This document shows, piece after piece, positions 34,053 through 44,760 of a stretch of 64,000 nucleotides of DNA. Every line of letters begins with the position of its first letter. Position 1 is the stretch's first letter. Made by a program: the position numbers and the translations under genes. This DNA comes from Saxidomus purpurata (Eukaryota > Mollusca > Bivalvia > Venerida > Veneridae), in the NCBI GenBank assembly GCA_022818135.1, contig JAFMSR010000002.1:48151706-48215705 (forward strand). Reading direction: 5' to 3'. The notes under the pieces are model-generated. The model did not search any database and was not told where the DNA came from. It worked only from the letters and a program-made list of their open reading frames with translations.

Positions 34053-34370
34053 ACACGTTGCAATTGTTGTATTTTATGTAAACGCGTGGTTCGAAAATGG
34101 TACGAAAATGTCCGCATTTTGCCGAAGTCTGTTTTTAATAACTGTAAGAAATCACATAGATATACATGTCTTAAATACGATTTTGAATGAAATGCAATAA
34201 TCAGATTTATTTCTCTGGATCATGCTATCATTTACAAAGAACAGATATTAACTCAATATAAATACAAATAGGATTTATTGTATTGTGTTGTATTGTAAAT
34301 AAAACTTTTAAACTTTACTATGATTCTTTTGCTACACTTAATTTTGGCGGGAACATCCATACATACATTA

Positions 34371-35243
34371 ACTAGAGCTATCACTAAATGTGATTAATAC
34401 CCCCGAAAGACTGCTTTATAAACTGAGGAAAGTCGTAGTAGCAAAAAAAACTAAAATAGAGATATTGTTCTTGGCAATAACTCTGTAAATAGTCAAGATA
34501 GAGTTATGGTTATTGTACACTGAACTTCCTCTTATTGTGCTGGACCATTGTATGAAGTCGTATTGCATTCCGGTAAAAATGGGCAATAACTCTGTAATGA
34601 CTCAAGATAGAGTTATGGTTCCTGTGCACTGCACTTTCTCTCAATGTACTTGACCATTGTATGAAGTTAGATTGAATTCCAACCAATAGTTTTCAAGTTA
34701 TGCTCCGGACAAGGAAAAGTAACAAAGGGCAATAACTCTGTAATGAGTCAGGGAATAGTTATGGTTCCTGTGCACTGCACTTCCTCTCAATGTACTTGAC
34801 CATTGTATGAAGTTGTATTGAATTCCAACCAGAAGTTTTCAAGTAAAGCTCCGGACAAGGAAAAGTAACAAAGGGCAATTACTCTGTAAATACTCAAGAT
34901 AGAGTTATGGTTCCTGTACACTGCACTTTTCCTCAATGTGCTTGACCATTGTATGAAGTTGTATTGAATTCCAGCTAGTACTTTTCAAGTTATGCTCCGG
35001 ACAAGGAAAAGTAACAAAGGGCAATAACTCTGTCAAAGAGTCAAGAAAGAGTTATGGTTCCTGTGCACTGCACTTTCTCTCAATGTACTTGACCATTGTA
35101 TGAAGTTGTATTGAATTCCAACCAGTAGTTTTCAAGTTATGCTCCGGACAAGGAAAATGCAACAGACCGCCTGACCGACCGACCGACCAACCACCGGGTG
35201 ACTTCTATATACCCCCCCAAACTTCGTTTCGAGGGTATAATTA
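34371..35243 (-). mobile_element. Tandem-repeat element G, copy 1 (~146-bp monomers)
   Basis: CTCCGGACAAGGAAAAGT recurs at 34703, 34849, 34995 and 35142. Ends are ATCACTAAATGTGAT then AATACCCCCGAAAG on the left, and GACCGACCGACCGACC then a CCCCCC...GGGTATAA box on the right. Read on the minus strand it ends with a box, a small hairpin and AGCTCTAGTT, echoing the CTCTTGTT ends of elements A-E. Confidence 0.75.
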
Positions 35244-35334
35244 TATCGTATTATTATTATAATTATTAATATTATTATTATCATTACTTGTTAAGAAAAA
35301 CTACTAGAGTGTAATATATGTTAAATATGAAATA

Positions 35335-35709
35335 TTATAGCCTGCTATTAAAACATTCAGTTGTTGTTTTAGACAAGTTATGAAAATTTAAAACAGCATG
35401 ATAGAGAGGCTGGTAATGGGTGCGCAATAGACCCAGTATATTGCAATTCGCAGTATTTTGGACGCACTCACCGGGATAGTTAATGAAAGCTTCAAATACT
35501 TGTTCTACAATAGGTATATAATGAATCAATTTATAACAAAAGATTGATTTATCCATTTTGAGCTTTTCTATGAAAAACAGAAGAGCCATTGTCATAACCT
35601 TCATGACGTCAATCGGCACTGTCGTCTTAAATCTTGTTAAGCTTTCTTCAAATTCACTTTCTCGGTAACCATTAAAGCCTTGAAACTTCAGACAATTACT
35701 TGGCATCAT
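35335..35709 (-). CDS. Hypothetical ORF, doubtful
   Basis: A 124-codon minus-strand ORF between element G and a SINE. Leucine/phenylalanine-rich, with no recognised domain, and no copy of it survives in the duplicated segment at 42138. Its length is unusual for this AT-rich DNA, but there is no splice or promoter support. It could be part of an unrecognised element or chance. Confidence 0.2.
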   Translation of the reverse strand: MMPSNCLKFQGFNGYRESEFEESLTRFKTTVPIDVMKVMTMALLFFIEKLKMDKSIFCYKLIHYIPIVEQVFEAFINYPGECVQNTANCNILGLLRTHYQPLYHAVLNFHNLSKTTTECFNSRL

Positions 35710-35713
35710 ACAA

Positions 35714-35935
35714 TGGCATCTGCGGCCGAGTGGTTAAGGTCACTGACTGATGATCACTTGTCCCTCAGGGCTGTAGGTTCGTGCCCTACTTGGAAGCTAT
35801 TTAGGTTCTACCCAGGTACCCGCTCGTGACTGAAATAATGCCAGAATTGGCACCCAGGGTCTTCCTCCTCCATGAAAGGTGGAAGTTGCCATATGACCTT
35901 AGCTGTTGAGTGCGACGTTAAATCCGAATCAATCA
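35714..35935 (+). mobile_element. tRNA-derived SINE with ~15-bp target duplication
   Basis: The head GGCATCTGCGGCCGAGTGG contains the A box, and GGTTCGTGCCC the B box (Ser/Leu-like). The body runs CCCGCTCGTGACTG, CTTCCTCCTCCATGAAA and GAGTGCGACGTTAAATCC. TTGGCATCATACAAT before and TTGGCATAATACAAT after the unit are a 15-bp TSD with one change. The body may belong to the molluscan V-SINE type (uncertain). Confidence 0.8.
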
Positions 35936-36345
35936 ATTGGCATAATACAATCAACCCTATGGGTATATCCCATAACTTTTGAATGACATTAAAAGTTGTT
36001 CAAACTATGAATTTTCAGTTCAGATTTGTCAAAACCAACTTCTCAGTTACCATTCACAGCTATGATACTTCATAGGGTAGTTGAGCATAGTCACTGAATG
36101 CAAAAAGTAAGCACATGGATTCCTATCTCAAACGTAAAGTTTACACAAATGGTAAAAGGTCAAAATTTGTGGACAGTTGTGTCTCCATTTTATAACTTTA
36201 CGCGTGTAAGGGTTGTCCTGATATCTACACATGTATGTGTACAGTCTGTGTTGTCCTGATATTTACATATGTACGTGTGCAGACTTTGTTGTTCAGAGAT
36301 AATCAGATGATCCTCCAGTTCTTTCAGTCCTTTGATTGTTTTTAG
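35936..36345 (+). repeat. Repeat Q, copy 1
   Basis: Matches 42293-42735 along its length, with the last ~210 bp also matching 37395-37600. It holds two tandem TTGTCCTGATATYTACAYATG blocks and ends CTTTCAGTCCTTTGATT. Confidence 0.75.
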
Positions 36346-36419
36346 TTGATGGATGAAATTATTACGCCAGACATGTTTGTGGACGATGCAGTCGCTTAAG
36401 TCCAAGCAAAAAAGTTTTT

Positions 36420-37390
36420 ACTCTTTAATTATATAGATATATATCTTTTCAATCAATAATTTTCTCAGGCCAGATTCGAAACATTGTTATGATTAGGGTG
36501 GTGACGGTGACTTAAGTTTTTGTTTTTGGATCGATTGATTTATTCTATCGGATCCAAAGTTAACAGAGTATAGCTTCCTTACGGCCGAACTCTTTACATA
36601 CAAACAAGTAGTTCCATATATTCCGTTGTTACGAATTATACTGTCCTCTGTTTTAAAAATTATATAGTAACAGATCTAAATAATATCAAAACATTTCAGA
36701 ATAGCATAATATTATATTGTTGTTTTTCTTATAATTTGTAACTTAAATCAACGAGGTATCTGTTCTGTATAGAACTATTTTCCTACGCGGTTTTATCGTC
36801 AGACCGGTGTGACATCAGAAATGTAAGACCCGTGAAATACGTATCGCTACATCGGATACACTAAATTCAGTGTTTCAGCGAGAGCGTGTTTTCTGTGATT
36901 TTGACGCACTCATTTTGTCAATGACGCAACAGAAAAAGCAAAGAGCGTCTTCTATGACGCAATGAAAATGTGTACAAAAGCAACATTTCAAAACCTCTCA
37001 AAACGCTTCGATATGCAAGATAAATTGTTGATCAAATACGCATCCGGTATGGGATATGTCTAATTTGACCCTATTCCGTCGTCATTGTCGTCTGATTTCG
37101 GATCGACCCGCATTTTGTGCCATTGCGTTTTTGTGTGTGTTGATTCTTATGATACCGTCTTCATAGATCGGAGACGCATAACAAGAGATGGTCGACGAAC
37201 CTTAATAGGGTAAACAAAAACGTCTTTCTGAGTGATTTTAATGATCATTTTGTAGTCATTTCGATCAGACTGTCACTATTGAAAGGGGTTTAAGTGTGCC
37301 AAATAATATCCAAGTTTAATGTCTATGGTTGAATGCACTTATGAAAAATTCGCTTTGTGGACAAATTTGACTTTTGAGATGCAGTGACAA
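36420..37390. other. Stretch without recognisable genes
   Basis: Mixed-composition DNA with several GACGCA/ATGACGCAA words near 36900-36960. No gene or repeat boundary recognised. Confidence 0.4.
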
Positions 37391-37394
37391 AATG

Positions 37395-37740
37395 GAAAGC
37401 AAATGGTGAAAGGTCAAAATTTGTCGACAGTTGTGTCTCCAGTTTATAACTTTACTCGTGCAAGGGGTGTCCTGATATTCACACATGTATGTGTACAGTC
37501 TATGTTGTCCTGATATTTACACATGTATGTGTGCAGACTGTGTTGTTCAGAGACAATCGATCCTCCAGCACTTTCAGTCCTTTGATTATTTAGAAGGATG
37601 AAATGCAGCCGCAGCATTTCATTGCACGCTATATTTAATACGTGGTTGGAAAATGTAACATGTAGGTGAAGTAGTGTATAGTTCTTTGAACAAAATGTTA
37701 TGAAAATCGCCTAGGAAGTTACGATAAAGAATGGGTTAAA
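37395..37740 (+). repeat. Repeat Q copy 3 fused to hairpin family I (variant)
   Basis: After CTTTCAGTCCTTTGATTATT there is a hairpin (ATGAAATGC, loop AGCCGCA, GCATTTCAT), then CGCTATATTTAATACGTGG and GTGAAGTAGTGTATAGTTCT, shared with 50975-51063. Other family members have a different, GC-rich stem at this point. Confidence 0.65.
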
Positions 37741-38950
37741 CCACTGTTCATTGTGTAGCTTTAAAATTGTCAAAAAATTGATATTTCTGTCTTTTATCCA
37801 TGTAAAACGTCAAATTATTTTATTGGCTTATGTAACGTCTAATAAGTAGTGAAATATTTTATTGTTCGGCCAGTATAAACACCGATATCGGTCAAACATG
37901 CCGGTATCTTCCGGTATCAGGTAAAATGGGTCCATTACGTTACTATGACTCGATTTTTATAGTTTAAAATTTACAATCACACTTCATTTGTTTTTGAATG
38001 GATGTCTCATTGTACAGTCACTGACAGTCTATAGAAATCAGACATGTCTTGTGCAATAAAGTGAAAGGTAGCCAAAGTTTAGTAACTGATCGGAATTTTA
38101 TCAGACTGGTTTACATTTCGTGTTATTAGACTGCTCTACAGCATTAAACTGACAGGTAGCCAAAGTTAACTAATTGGTCGGTAACGATACGTTTAGTAAT
38201 CGTAAAAATATGCGCTGTTTTGCTTACAAACTTTCTTTTGTGAGGATAGAGGCAGGAATAGTATTGTATATTTTGAGAATCACCTTTATGGACATAGCGT
38301 AGAACATATTATAATATTGCTGCGTTAACTTTGTTTTCATTAACGCTGAATGAAAATATGGCTCGTATACACAATCTAATGAAAAAAAAACGGAAAGAGC
38401 GTAAAAAATATTTAAAGCCTTTTCATGAATATGATTTTGTTTCTTTTTAGATCATAAATGATACATTGGAAATGAGAAAGAGTTACTAAATTGTAAATGC
38501 ACAAACCAGTCAAGTATTTGCTTTACGCGAACCTAGAATATACATTCATTCTGTCTCTGTTATAAAGTTTGTAAAGTTTATTTGCATCTCCCAATTCAAA
38601 ATATTGTTTCTAGGCCCACTGTGATATGTAGTACACCTTTCTTTCTGACAAAAAACCGATACATCGTGGGAGAATCCATTATAACATTGCCGCTTGAAAT
38701 AGGGGTGTCGTTAGTACACTCACGTCGTTAGTACATGCGCTTATATTCAAACCTTTCTTTACGTCATTTAATACAAAATGAAGACAATGTGGCAGATCTT
38801 ATGTACAAGGTAAAGAGATTTCAGCTCTTCATCCTCCGAAAGACAGTGTCTTTCTCAACTAGTGAATAAAATCAAAGCGCTGAAGGCACTGGAGGTGTCC
38901 TTTATACGATAATGGTGACCACTTCCCAAAGCATACAGATCTTTAATGGT
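37740..38950. other. Stretch without recognisable genes
   Basis: Contains CCGGTATC-type words around 37880-37920 and a short repeat AGGTAGCCAAAGTT at 38066 and 38155. Nothing else seen. Confidence 0.4.
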
Positions 38951-38990
38951 ATTGTTGACGCCGCCGTTGAACGGCGGCGTCAGTATTGAA
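38950..38990. repeat. GC-rich 27-nt palindrome, candidate micro-insertion
   Basis: TGACGCCGCCGTT and AACGGCGGCGTCA are perfect 13-bp arms around a single G (38956-38982). GTATTG occurs just before and directly after it. A strong hairpin in AT-rich surroundings. Confidence 0.65.
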
Positions 38991-40260
38991 TAGGTTTCAA
39001 ATTTGTACCATGGGGTTGCATAATCGAATAGGGAGCAGCCAACATTATTATTGTAAATCTAAATTATGTTCTATGTATGAAAAATGACTTTTATGAATCA
39101 TTAAATTGTATTAAGTCATTAAAAAAACAATACAATACAAAATACACATGTCTCCTTCCCTTATTTCAAAACTTTGGACACATTTAATGAGTATTTAATA
39201 ACTTTTCCACAAACTCGTAGACCACGGGTTTTTTATAGCTTTGTTTACGGACCTTACGACCCGATTCATCAAAGCTCAGAAAAAAAGATTCGGAATATGT
39301 TTTGCTATCTTAAAACACTCGGGTAATAGAATACATGGCGCCAACGTGAAAAATCAATGAAAACCCATCTTAATTACTACATATTAAACTATAATATTGA
39401 AACTGTAAAGAAAAACCGTTCACCCAACTATGCAATACGTAGGGCCCTAACGGAATTCCATTCCATCATTTGTAAACAAAAACAATAATCAGCCAATGGA
39501 AGTTCTGTAAAATGTATACGTCACAGCATAATTAATCATGTGGATTTCATTTCTTTCCGCCATATTGCTGGAGTGTATATGCTTCGGGAATAGAAAGAAA
39601 GAAAAATCCACATTACCAGCTACAGGGAGGGAGGGGCAGGTATATCTGTTTTACAGATAGTTCTTTTTCACAATATTTAGACCCGGTGTAAATTATATTT
39701 GCACAGGTTTTTGCTTGCTTCCAATTAACCGACCTGTAGTCAGTGAAATTGTGGGAGGAACCATGGTTATAAATAGTTTTGTGTATCAGTTCCTTGGTAT
39801 CTAAAAATAGCCAGTGTAAAATTAGCATCCGAAAATAATTAATGTTGTGAGAAAAGAGGTATTTAATTATCACAATAGACAAACAATATGGAAGTTACAT
39901 AAGGGTTTAGTATTATGCTAATTACTAATAAAAACTTTATTTTTATAAATCAGTTTCATAAACAAAAAGGATAATACAGCTAAATACACAGAGGCACGGA
40001 CCGGTATATTACTGATTACCGAAAACAACTTTTTACCGGAAACAACCAAAAACAAATGAGATTACCGGAAACAAGTCTTAATTCAATAGTTTTTTTATGT
40101 TAAATACACTTTTTATTATTCTAAATGATAAAAATTAATGTATTTGTTGAATATGTGTAATTTTAGAATGATACGTTAGATTTTAAGCGAATTAGTTCGA
40201 TGTTACTTAGTGTGTACTTTATGTTGTAACGATTACCTCCCTTAGACGGTATTAAAACCC
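38990..40260. other. Stretch without recognisable genes
   Basis: A YY1-like CGCCATATTG at ~39558 and ACCGGAAAC words near 40010-40075 were noted. The minus-strand ORF at 39613-39882 has no domain. Confidence 0.4.
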
Positions 40261-40267
40261 AAAACCA

Positions 40268-40315
40268 TTGCAATCACGGACCTATATACACATGTGTATA
40301 GGTCCGTGTTGAAAT
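40268..40315. mobile_element. Micro-palindrome insertion 2 (34 nt), same family as 1081-1111
   Basis: The left arm CACGGACCTATATACAC (40275-40291) is identical to that of copy 1; the right arm is GTGTATAGGTCCGTG. TTGCAAT (40268-40274) precedes and TTGAAAT (40309-40315) follows, a 7-bp duplication with one change. A half-copy (GTGTATATAGGTCCGTGA) ends at 40577, so an alternative reading is a ~300-bp MITE from 40274 to 40577 with 18-bp TIRs. Confidence 0.6.
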
Positions 40316-40577
40316 GAAAGATCTTTATTAGAAAAAAGTATTACTTTTCTTGTTTTGTATTTAAATAGTTCGATAAATTTTAGCGTTATTTTTTGTTCAA
40401 GTTCTTTGACAGTTTAACAACTTATCTGCATTCCAGTTACGCAAATTCCCATGAGTGAATGAAAATAAAAAACAGAAACTAGAAAATCATTTAAAATCTT
40501 TTTTATTTGCATATATCATTACAAGGATGAATAAAAACATATAACATAATTAACATAATGTGTATATAGGTCCGTGA

Positions 40578-41449
40578 CAGAGGTAATGATCATTTTATGT
40601 AGTAAAAAAGGGTTCGCTGATGTTTACCACGCACATTTTATATAGAAACCTGCCCCAGTGCCCATCTCCCAGCCATGCTTAAAAAAACATGCGCGGCGTC
40701 TTTGATGCCTTGCATCAAAATTCGTCTTGTAATATTGTAACAAGAGGGCAGTGATGATTCAGTACTGCAGAGCTGCATTCTAGTTTGAATATGATTGCTC
40801 CATTGATGTACTTAATGCGAACACCCACGTTTAGTGTGGGGTACAATGACAGGATATGACAAGTGTATATTACCAGCTTGCCCATTCATATCAATATGAA
40901 CTTCCGTGTCATTGACCAATCAAACAGCTGGCAATTTCATGGAAGGGTAATAGATACATCAATTATAGGATTCGCTAGAGTTATGGTCACAGCACTCCCT
41001 GATGGTGGGATTCAAGTATTAATTCAATCCCAGTGTTCAATAGTATCCAACTTTTACTGACAAGGTTTTAATAGAAAGGGAGATTATTTAAATAGATAAG
41101 TTATCTAAATTTACAGTTCTCGATATCCTAAATGTCTTCAATCATAGCATGAAGTATCAAATCACGACGGCCCTAGTGGTCTGTAAATCAAACTTTACTG
41201 CAACATCATTTCACCCTAAATTTATAAATCCTGCTCTAGCTGAGTGGTGCTTATATAACATTGTACATCTTTTATGTATCTGTCTTGAATATTTCCTCCA
41301 AATATGAATCATACTTTAGTTTCTTATGATATATTAGAGTCTGCATAGGATTGACGTACACTTGTATAAACTCAAAAACTGTGTTGAGCCGCCAGCTGTA
41401 GAAAGGGCCAACTCCTTACCAATTAGAGATAGGTAAAATAAATACCTAA
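40578..41449. other. Stretch without recognisable genes
   Basis: A 65-codon ORF at 40863-41060 shows no domain. No repeat recognised. Confidence 0.4.
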
Positions 41450-42138
41450 CTAGACCTATCACTAAATGTGATTAATACCCCCAAAAGACTGCTTTATAAA
41501 CTGAGGAAGTAGGTAGTAACAGAAAACCTTGCAAAAAAAACTAAAATAGATATCGATCTTGGCACAAATCTGTAACTTGTCAAGATAGAGATATGGTTCT
41601 TGTACACTGCACTTCCTCTCACTGTGCTTGATCATTGTATGAATTTGTATTGAATTCCAACCGGTAGTTTTCGAATTATGCTTCGAACAAGGAAACATAA
41701 CAAAGGACAATAACTCTGTAATTAGTCAACATGAAGTTATTGTTCTTTTTCACTGTATTTCCTCTCATTGTGCTTGAGCATTGTATCAAGCTTTATTGAA
41801 TTCTAACCAATAGTTTTCGAATTATGCCCCGGACAAGGAAAAGTAAAAAAGGGCAGTAACTCTGTAATTACTCAAGAAAGAGTTAACATTCCTATGCATT
41901 GCACTTGCTCTCAATGTACTTGAGCATTGTATGAAGTTGTATTGAATTCCAACAAGTAGTTTTCAAGTTATGCTCATGACAAGGAAAAGTAACAAAGGGA
42001 AATAACTCTGTAATTACTCAAGATAGAGTTATGGTTCTTGTACACTGCACTTCCTCTCATTGCGCTTGACCATTGTATGAAATTGTATTGAATTCCAAAT
42101 AGTACTTTTAAAGTTATGCTCCGGACAAGGAAAAGTAA
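41450..42138 (-). mobile_element. Tandem-repeat element G, copy 2, right-truncated
   Basis: Same start as copy 1 (TATCACTAAATGTGATTAAT, then ACCCCC). Four monomers end abruptly at GACAAGGAAAAGTAAG, where SINE sequence begins almost at once. In copy 1 the G element and SINE are ~470 bp apart, so a deletion joined them here. Confidence 0.7.
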
Positions 42139-42149
42139 GTAGAGTTCTT

Positions 42150-42292
42150 TTATGTGTGGGAGCTATCTAGGTTCTACCCAGGTGCCCGCTCGTGACTGAC
42201 ATAATGCCAGAATTGGCACCCAGCGTCTTCCTCCTCCATGAAAGCTTGAAGTTGCAATATGACCTTGAGTGCTACGTTAAATCCGAATCATT
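42150..42292 (+). mobile_element. 5'-truncated SINE copy
   Basis: Starts in the body at GGAGCTATCTAGGTTCTACC and lacks the tRNA head. Its right flank (TTGGCACAATACAATCAACC) is the same as for the SINE at 35714, so both descend from one insertion followed by segmental duplication. Confidence 0.75.
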
Positions 42293-42735
42293 TAATTGGC
42301 ACAATACAATCAACCCTATGGGCATATCCCATAACTTTTGAATGACATTAAAAGTTGTTCAAACTATGAATTTTCAGTTCAGTTTTGTCAAAATCCATTT
42401 CTCAGTTACCATTCACAGCTTAATACTTCGTAGGGTAGTTGAACATAGTCACTGAATGCAAAATGTAAGCACATGTGTTCCTTTCTCAAAAGCAAAGTTT
42501 ACACAAATAGTTAAAGGTCAAAGTTTGTGGACAGTTGTGTCTCAAGTTTATAACTTTACTCGTGCAAGGGTTGTCCTGATATTTACACATGTTATGTACA
42601 GTCTGTGTTGTCCTGATATTTACACATGTATGTGTGCAGACTGTGTTGTTCAGAGACAATCGATCCTCCAGCACTTTCAGTCCTTTCAGGAACGTAGAAT
42701 ATACAGTTGATTCTACGTTCCTGGTCCTTTGATTG
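42293..42735 (+). repeat. Repeat Q, copy 2, carrying a micro-palindrome
   Basis: Aligns with 35936-36345. Near its end CAGTCCTTT is interrupted and resumes with GTCCTTTGATTG. Confidence 0.75.
42680..42730. mobile_element. Micro-palindrome insertion 3 (37 nt, 7-bp TSD, empty site known)
   Basis: The arms CAGGAACGTAGAAT (42687-42700) and ATTCTACGTTCCTG (42710-42723) are perfect 14-bp inverted repeats around nine bases. GTCCTTT is duplicated at 42680-42686 and 42724-42730. The paralogues at ~36325 and ~37574 read CAGTCCTTTGATT with a single copy and no insert, so this is a real insertion event. Confidence 0.85.
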
Positions 42736-43137
42736 AGATTACGATGTTTTCAGTGTTTTTAACAAGGTGTCATAGTAAAACGACTCAGCGAAGGTGCTTA
42801 TACGTTTGACGCTGGCCGGAACATATGCGGAGTAAGCCGGGCTATGCCGGTATAACCAAACCTCATTGCTTAAAAGGCGCCGAATTCATTCTGGCTTTAA
42901 GAAACGAATAGAACGGCGTACACCGGCATGCGTCAAACGTATAGCCCCAAAAACCCTGACAGTTTGAACAGCTTTAGGTTTCTCCTTCCGCCTGCAAAGG
43001 AGATCGACTTTAGCTGAAACGCGCGTGGATCGTGTTTGTGGTCTCGGCCTAGAAATTAATTAAAAACCGTTTCCGTTGCCAAATATACGTGTTAATACGG
43101 TAGCACAGAGGTGACATCAGCAACACTTTATTTATAT

Positions 43138-43347
43138 TGTGGCCACAACTTAGTAAGTTGAGGCCACAACTTATTAAGTTGAGGCCACAACTTATTAAGT
43201 TGAGGCCACAACTTACTAACTTGTGGCCACAACTTATTAAGTTGAGGCCACAAGTAATTAAGTTGAGGCCACAACTTATTAAGTTGAGGCCACAACTTAC
43301 TAACTTGTGGCCACAACTTACTAACTTGTGGCCACAACTTGCTAACT
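43138..43347 (+). repeat. 21-bp minisatellite, left arm
   Basis: About ten units like AGGCCACAACTTATTAAGTTG. The unit is itself palindromic (GGCC; AACTTATTAAGTT) and 21 is a multiple of three, so both strands stay open as WPQLxKL heptads. That is a side effect of the repeat and not evidence for a protein. Confidence 0.9.
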
Positions 43348-43488
43348 TGGTTTAGTCAATCAAAGCGGCTGTTTCATCTTTGCCGCTTTATGGTAATTAC
43401 ACAGTTAGCACCCCTGATTCAAAAACGCCATTTGTACTCACGTGTTACATTTCAACAGACCAACCGACACTATCAATGTTATGCAGCC

Positions 43489-43563
43489 ATGGAGGCTATA
43501 GCTAAATTTTTGACACGGCGAGGTGTTGAGCGTGAGGTGATGAACAGAATGTCGGAGGAAAAG
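43489..43563 (+). CDS. Candidate first exon in left arm of the 2.9 kb element
   Basis: ATG to AAG|GTTAGT encodes 25 residues (MEAIAKFLTRRGVEREVMNR, then MSEEK), with a plausible donor. The stretch looks like an amphipathic helix pair. The inverted copy in the right arm has a one-base deletion just after the ATG and would frameshift. No partner exon was found. It may be a relic of the element's own gene or a captured host exon. Confidence 0.35.
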
Positions 43564-44520
43564 GTTAGTAATAGACATACATGTGCAGCCCTAAATGGAA
43601 ATCGGATCTGAATTCTGAAAACGGAGAAACGCTGGAAAATGGTTCTCTTCAGTCTTCTTCTGTAAATAAATTAAACATTTGAAATGACTGATGCGCAAAC
43701 TCAAGTATGGCAAAAGAAGGATGTGTTTTACAGTGTTTTTGATGACTGAATTTCCTTTGAAATTGAATTGCATATTGATATTTACGCATCCACATGATGT
43801 ATTGTGACGTCAAAGTGTATCCGTTTTCTACGTCATACTTGTTTACAAGAATCTCAAGCCAGTCATGAGTTTTCCAATCAAACGTCAGGTAAAAACCGTC
43901 CGTATATTTTCATAACGTCCCATCCGTATGTCTCTGATAGGCCCTTATAGGGGTAATTACCAAACATGTGATAATTGAGAAAATACCATGAGAATTTGCA
44001 TGTGACAACCACTTTCTCTTCTACTTACTGAGTCAAATGCCAATATGAGCATGATGAATAAGTTATTTTTGATTTATCAGATTAGTTTTATCATCATTTA
44101 CATTATATTCCCTTTAAACTTAAAGACAATGTGCATATAATAATGTCTGACAATTCAGAACAAGGGAGGTAAATATTGTAGATGTGGGAACTATGTATCA
44201 AGATATATGCTTAGATTTCTTCTATTTTACGTGTTCTTGAAGTCTCCCCCGTAACACCACTCGTTCCCAGAGATTTATATACTAGGCTATATTATTATTT
44301 TTATTCAAATTTATAAATATGTCTAAAGATTGCATATATTTAATCCATTGTAATGATACAGACTGACCAGGGCATTATATTTGTATTATTTAGATTTTGT
44401 TGGACATCTCGCAATCTAGAATGAACGCCTCCAGCGCTGGATAGCCTGACTTCCTGATGGCCTTGCTGAGGTTCCATAAATTAAACTTACTGAAAGTAAA
44501 CCCAGCGTGTTAAGGGCTGC

Positions 44521-44760
44521 AATTAAAATGGTCCTTTAAGCACTGAAAGTGGTACAGTGAAGCAGAAAGTGTTCAGTGTTAAATTACTCCCCGCACTGGG
44601 CACATATATGGGGTTTAGTTTGTTGTAGTATTGACCCAAGCTTCCATGTAGCAGATTGAAGCCCAGCCTCTGGCGTGTTATACTCCTATCCATCCTATAG
44701 ATAGATGAATAGGGAGCAGGAGGCCTGAGCCCCAATGAGTGGACGTGTTGACTGGCGGTA
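44521..44760 (-). pseudogene. LINE C-terminal remnant
   Basis: On the minus strand RQRLGFNLLHGSLGQYYNKL-NP is followed, after a frame change, by ICAQCGE, a stop, then FNTEHFLLHC. The CxxC...HxxxxC arrangement after a ...RLGxNxLxxxLxxYxxxxNP stretch is typical of the end of non-LTR retrotransposon reverse-transcriptase proteins. Several stops and shifts mark it as dead. It lies in the spacer of the 2.9 kb inverted element. Confidence 0.65.

Noticed and set aside
33485..34117. Long ORFs across the first N block
   Set aside because: They consist of unknown residues over an assembly gap.
43339..43611. 90-codon ORF upstream of the candidate exon
   Set aside because: Only the 25-codon part from the ATG at 43489 to the splice donor looks like coding sequence; the rest runs from the minisatellite edge and past the donor.
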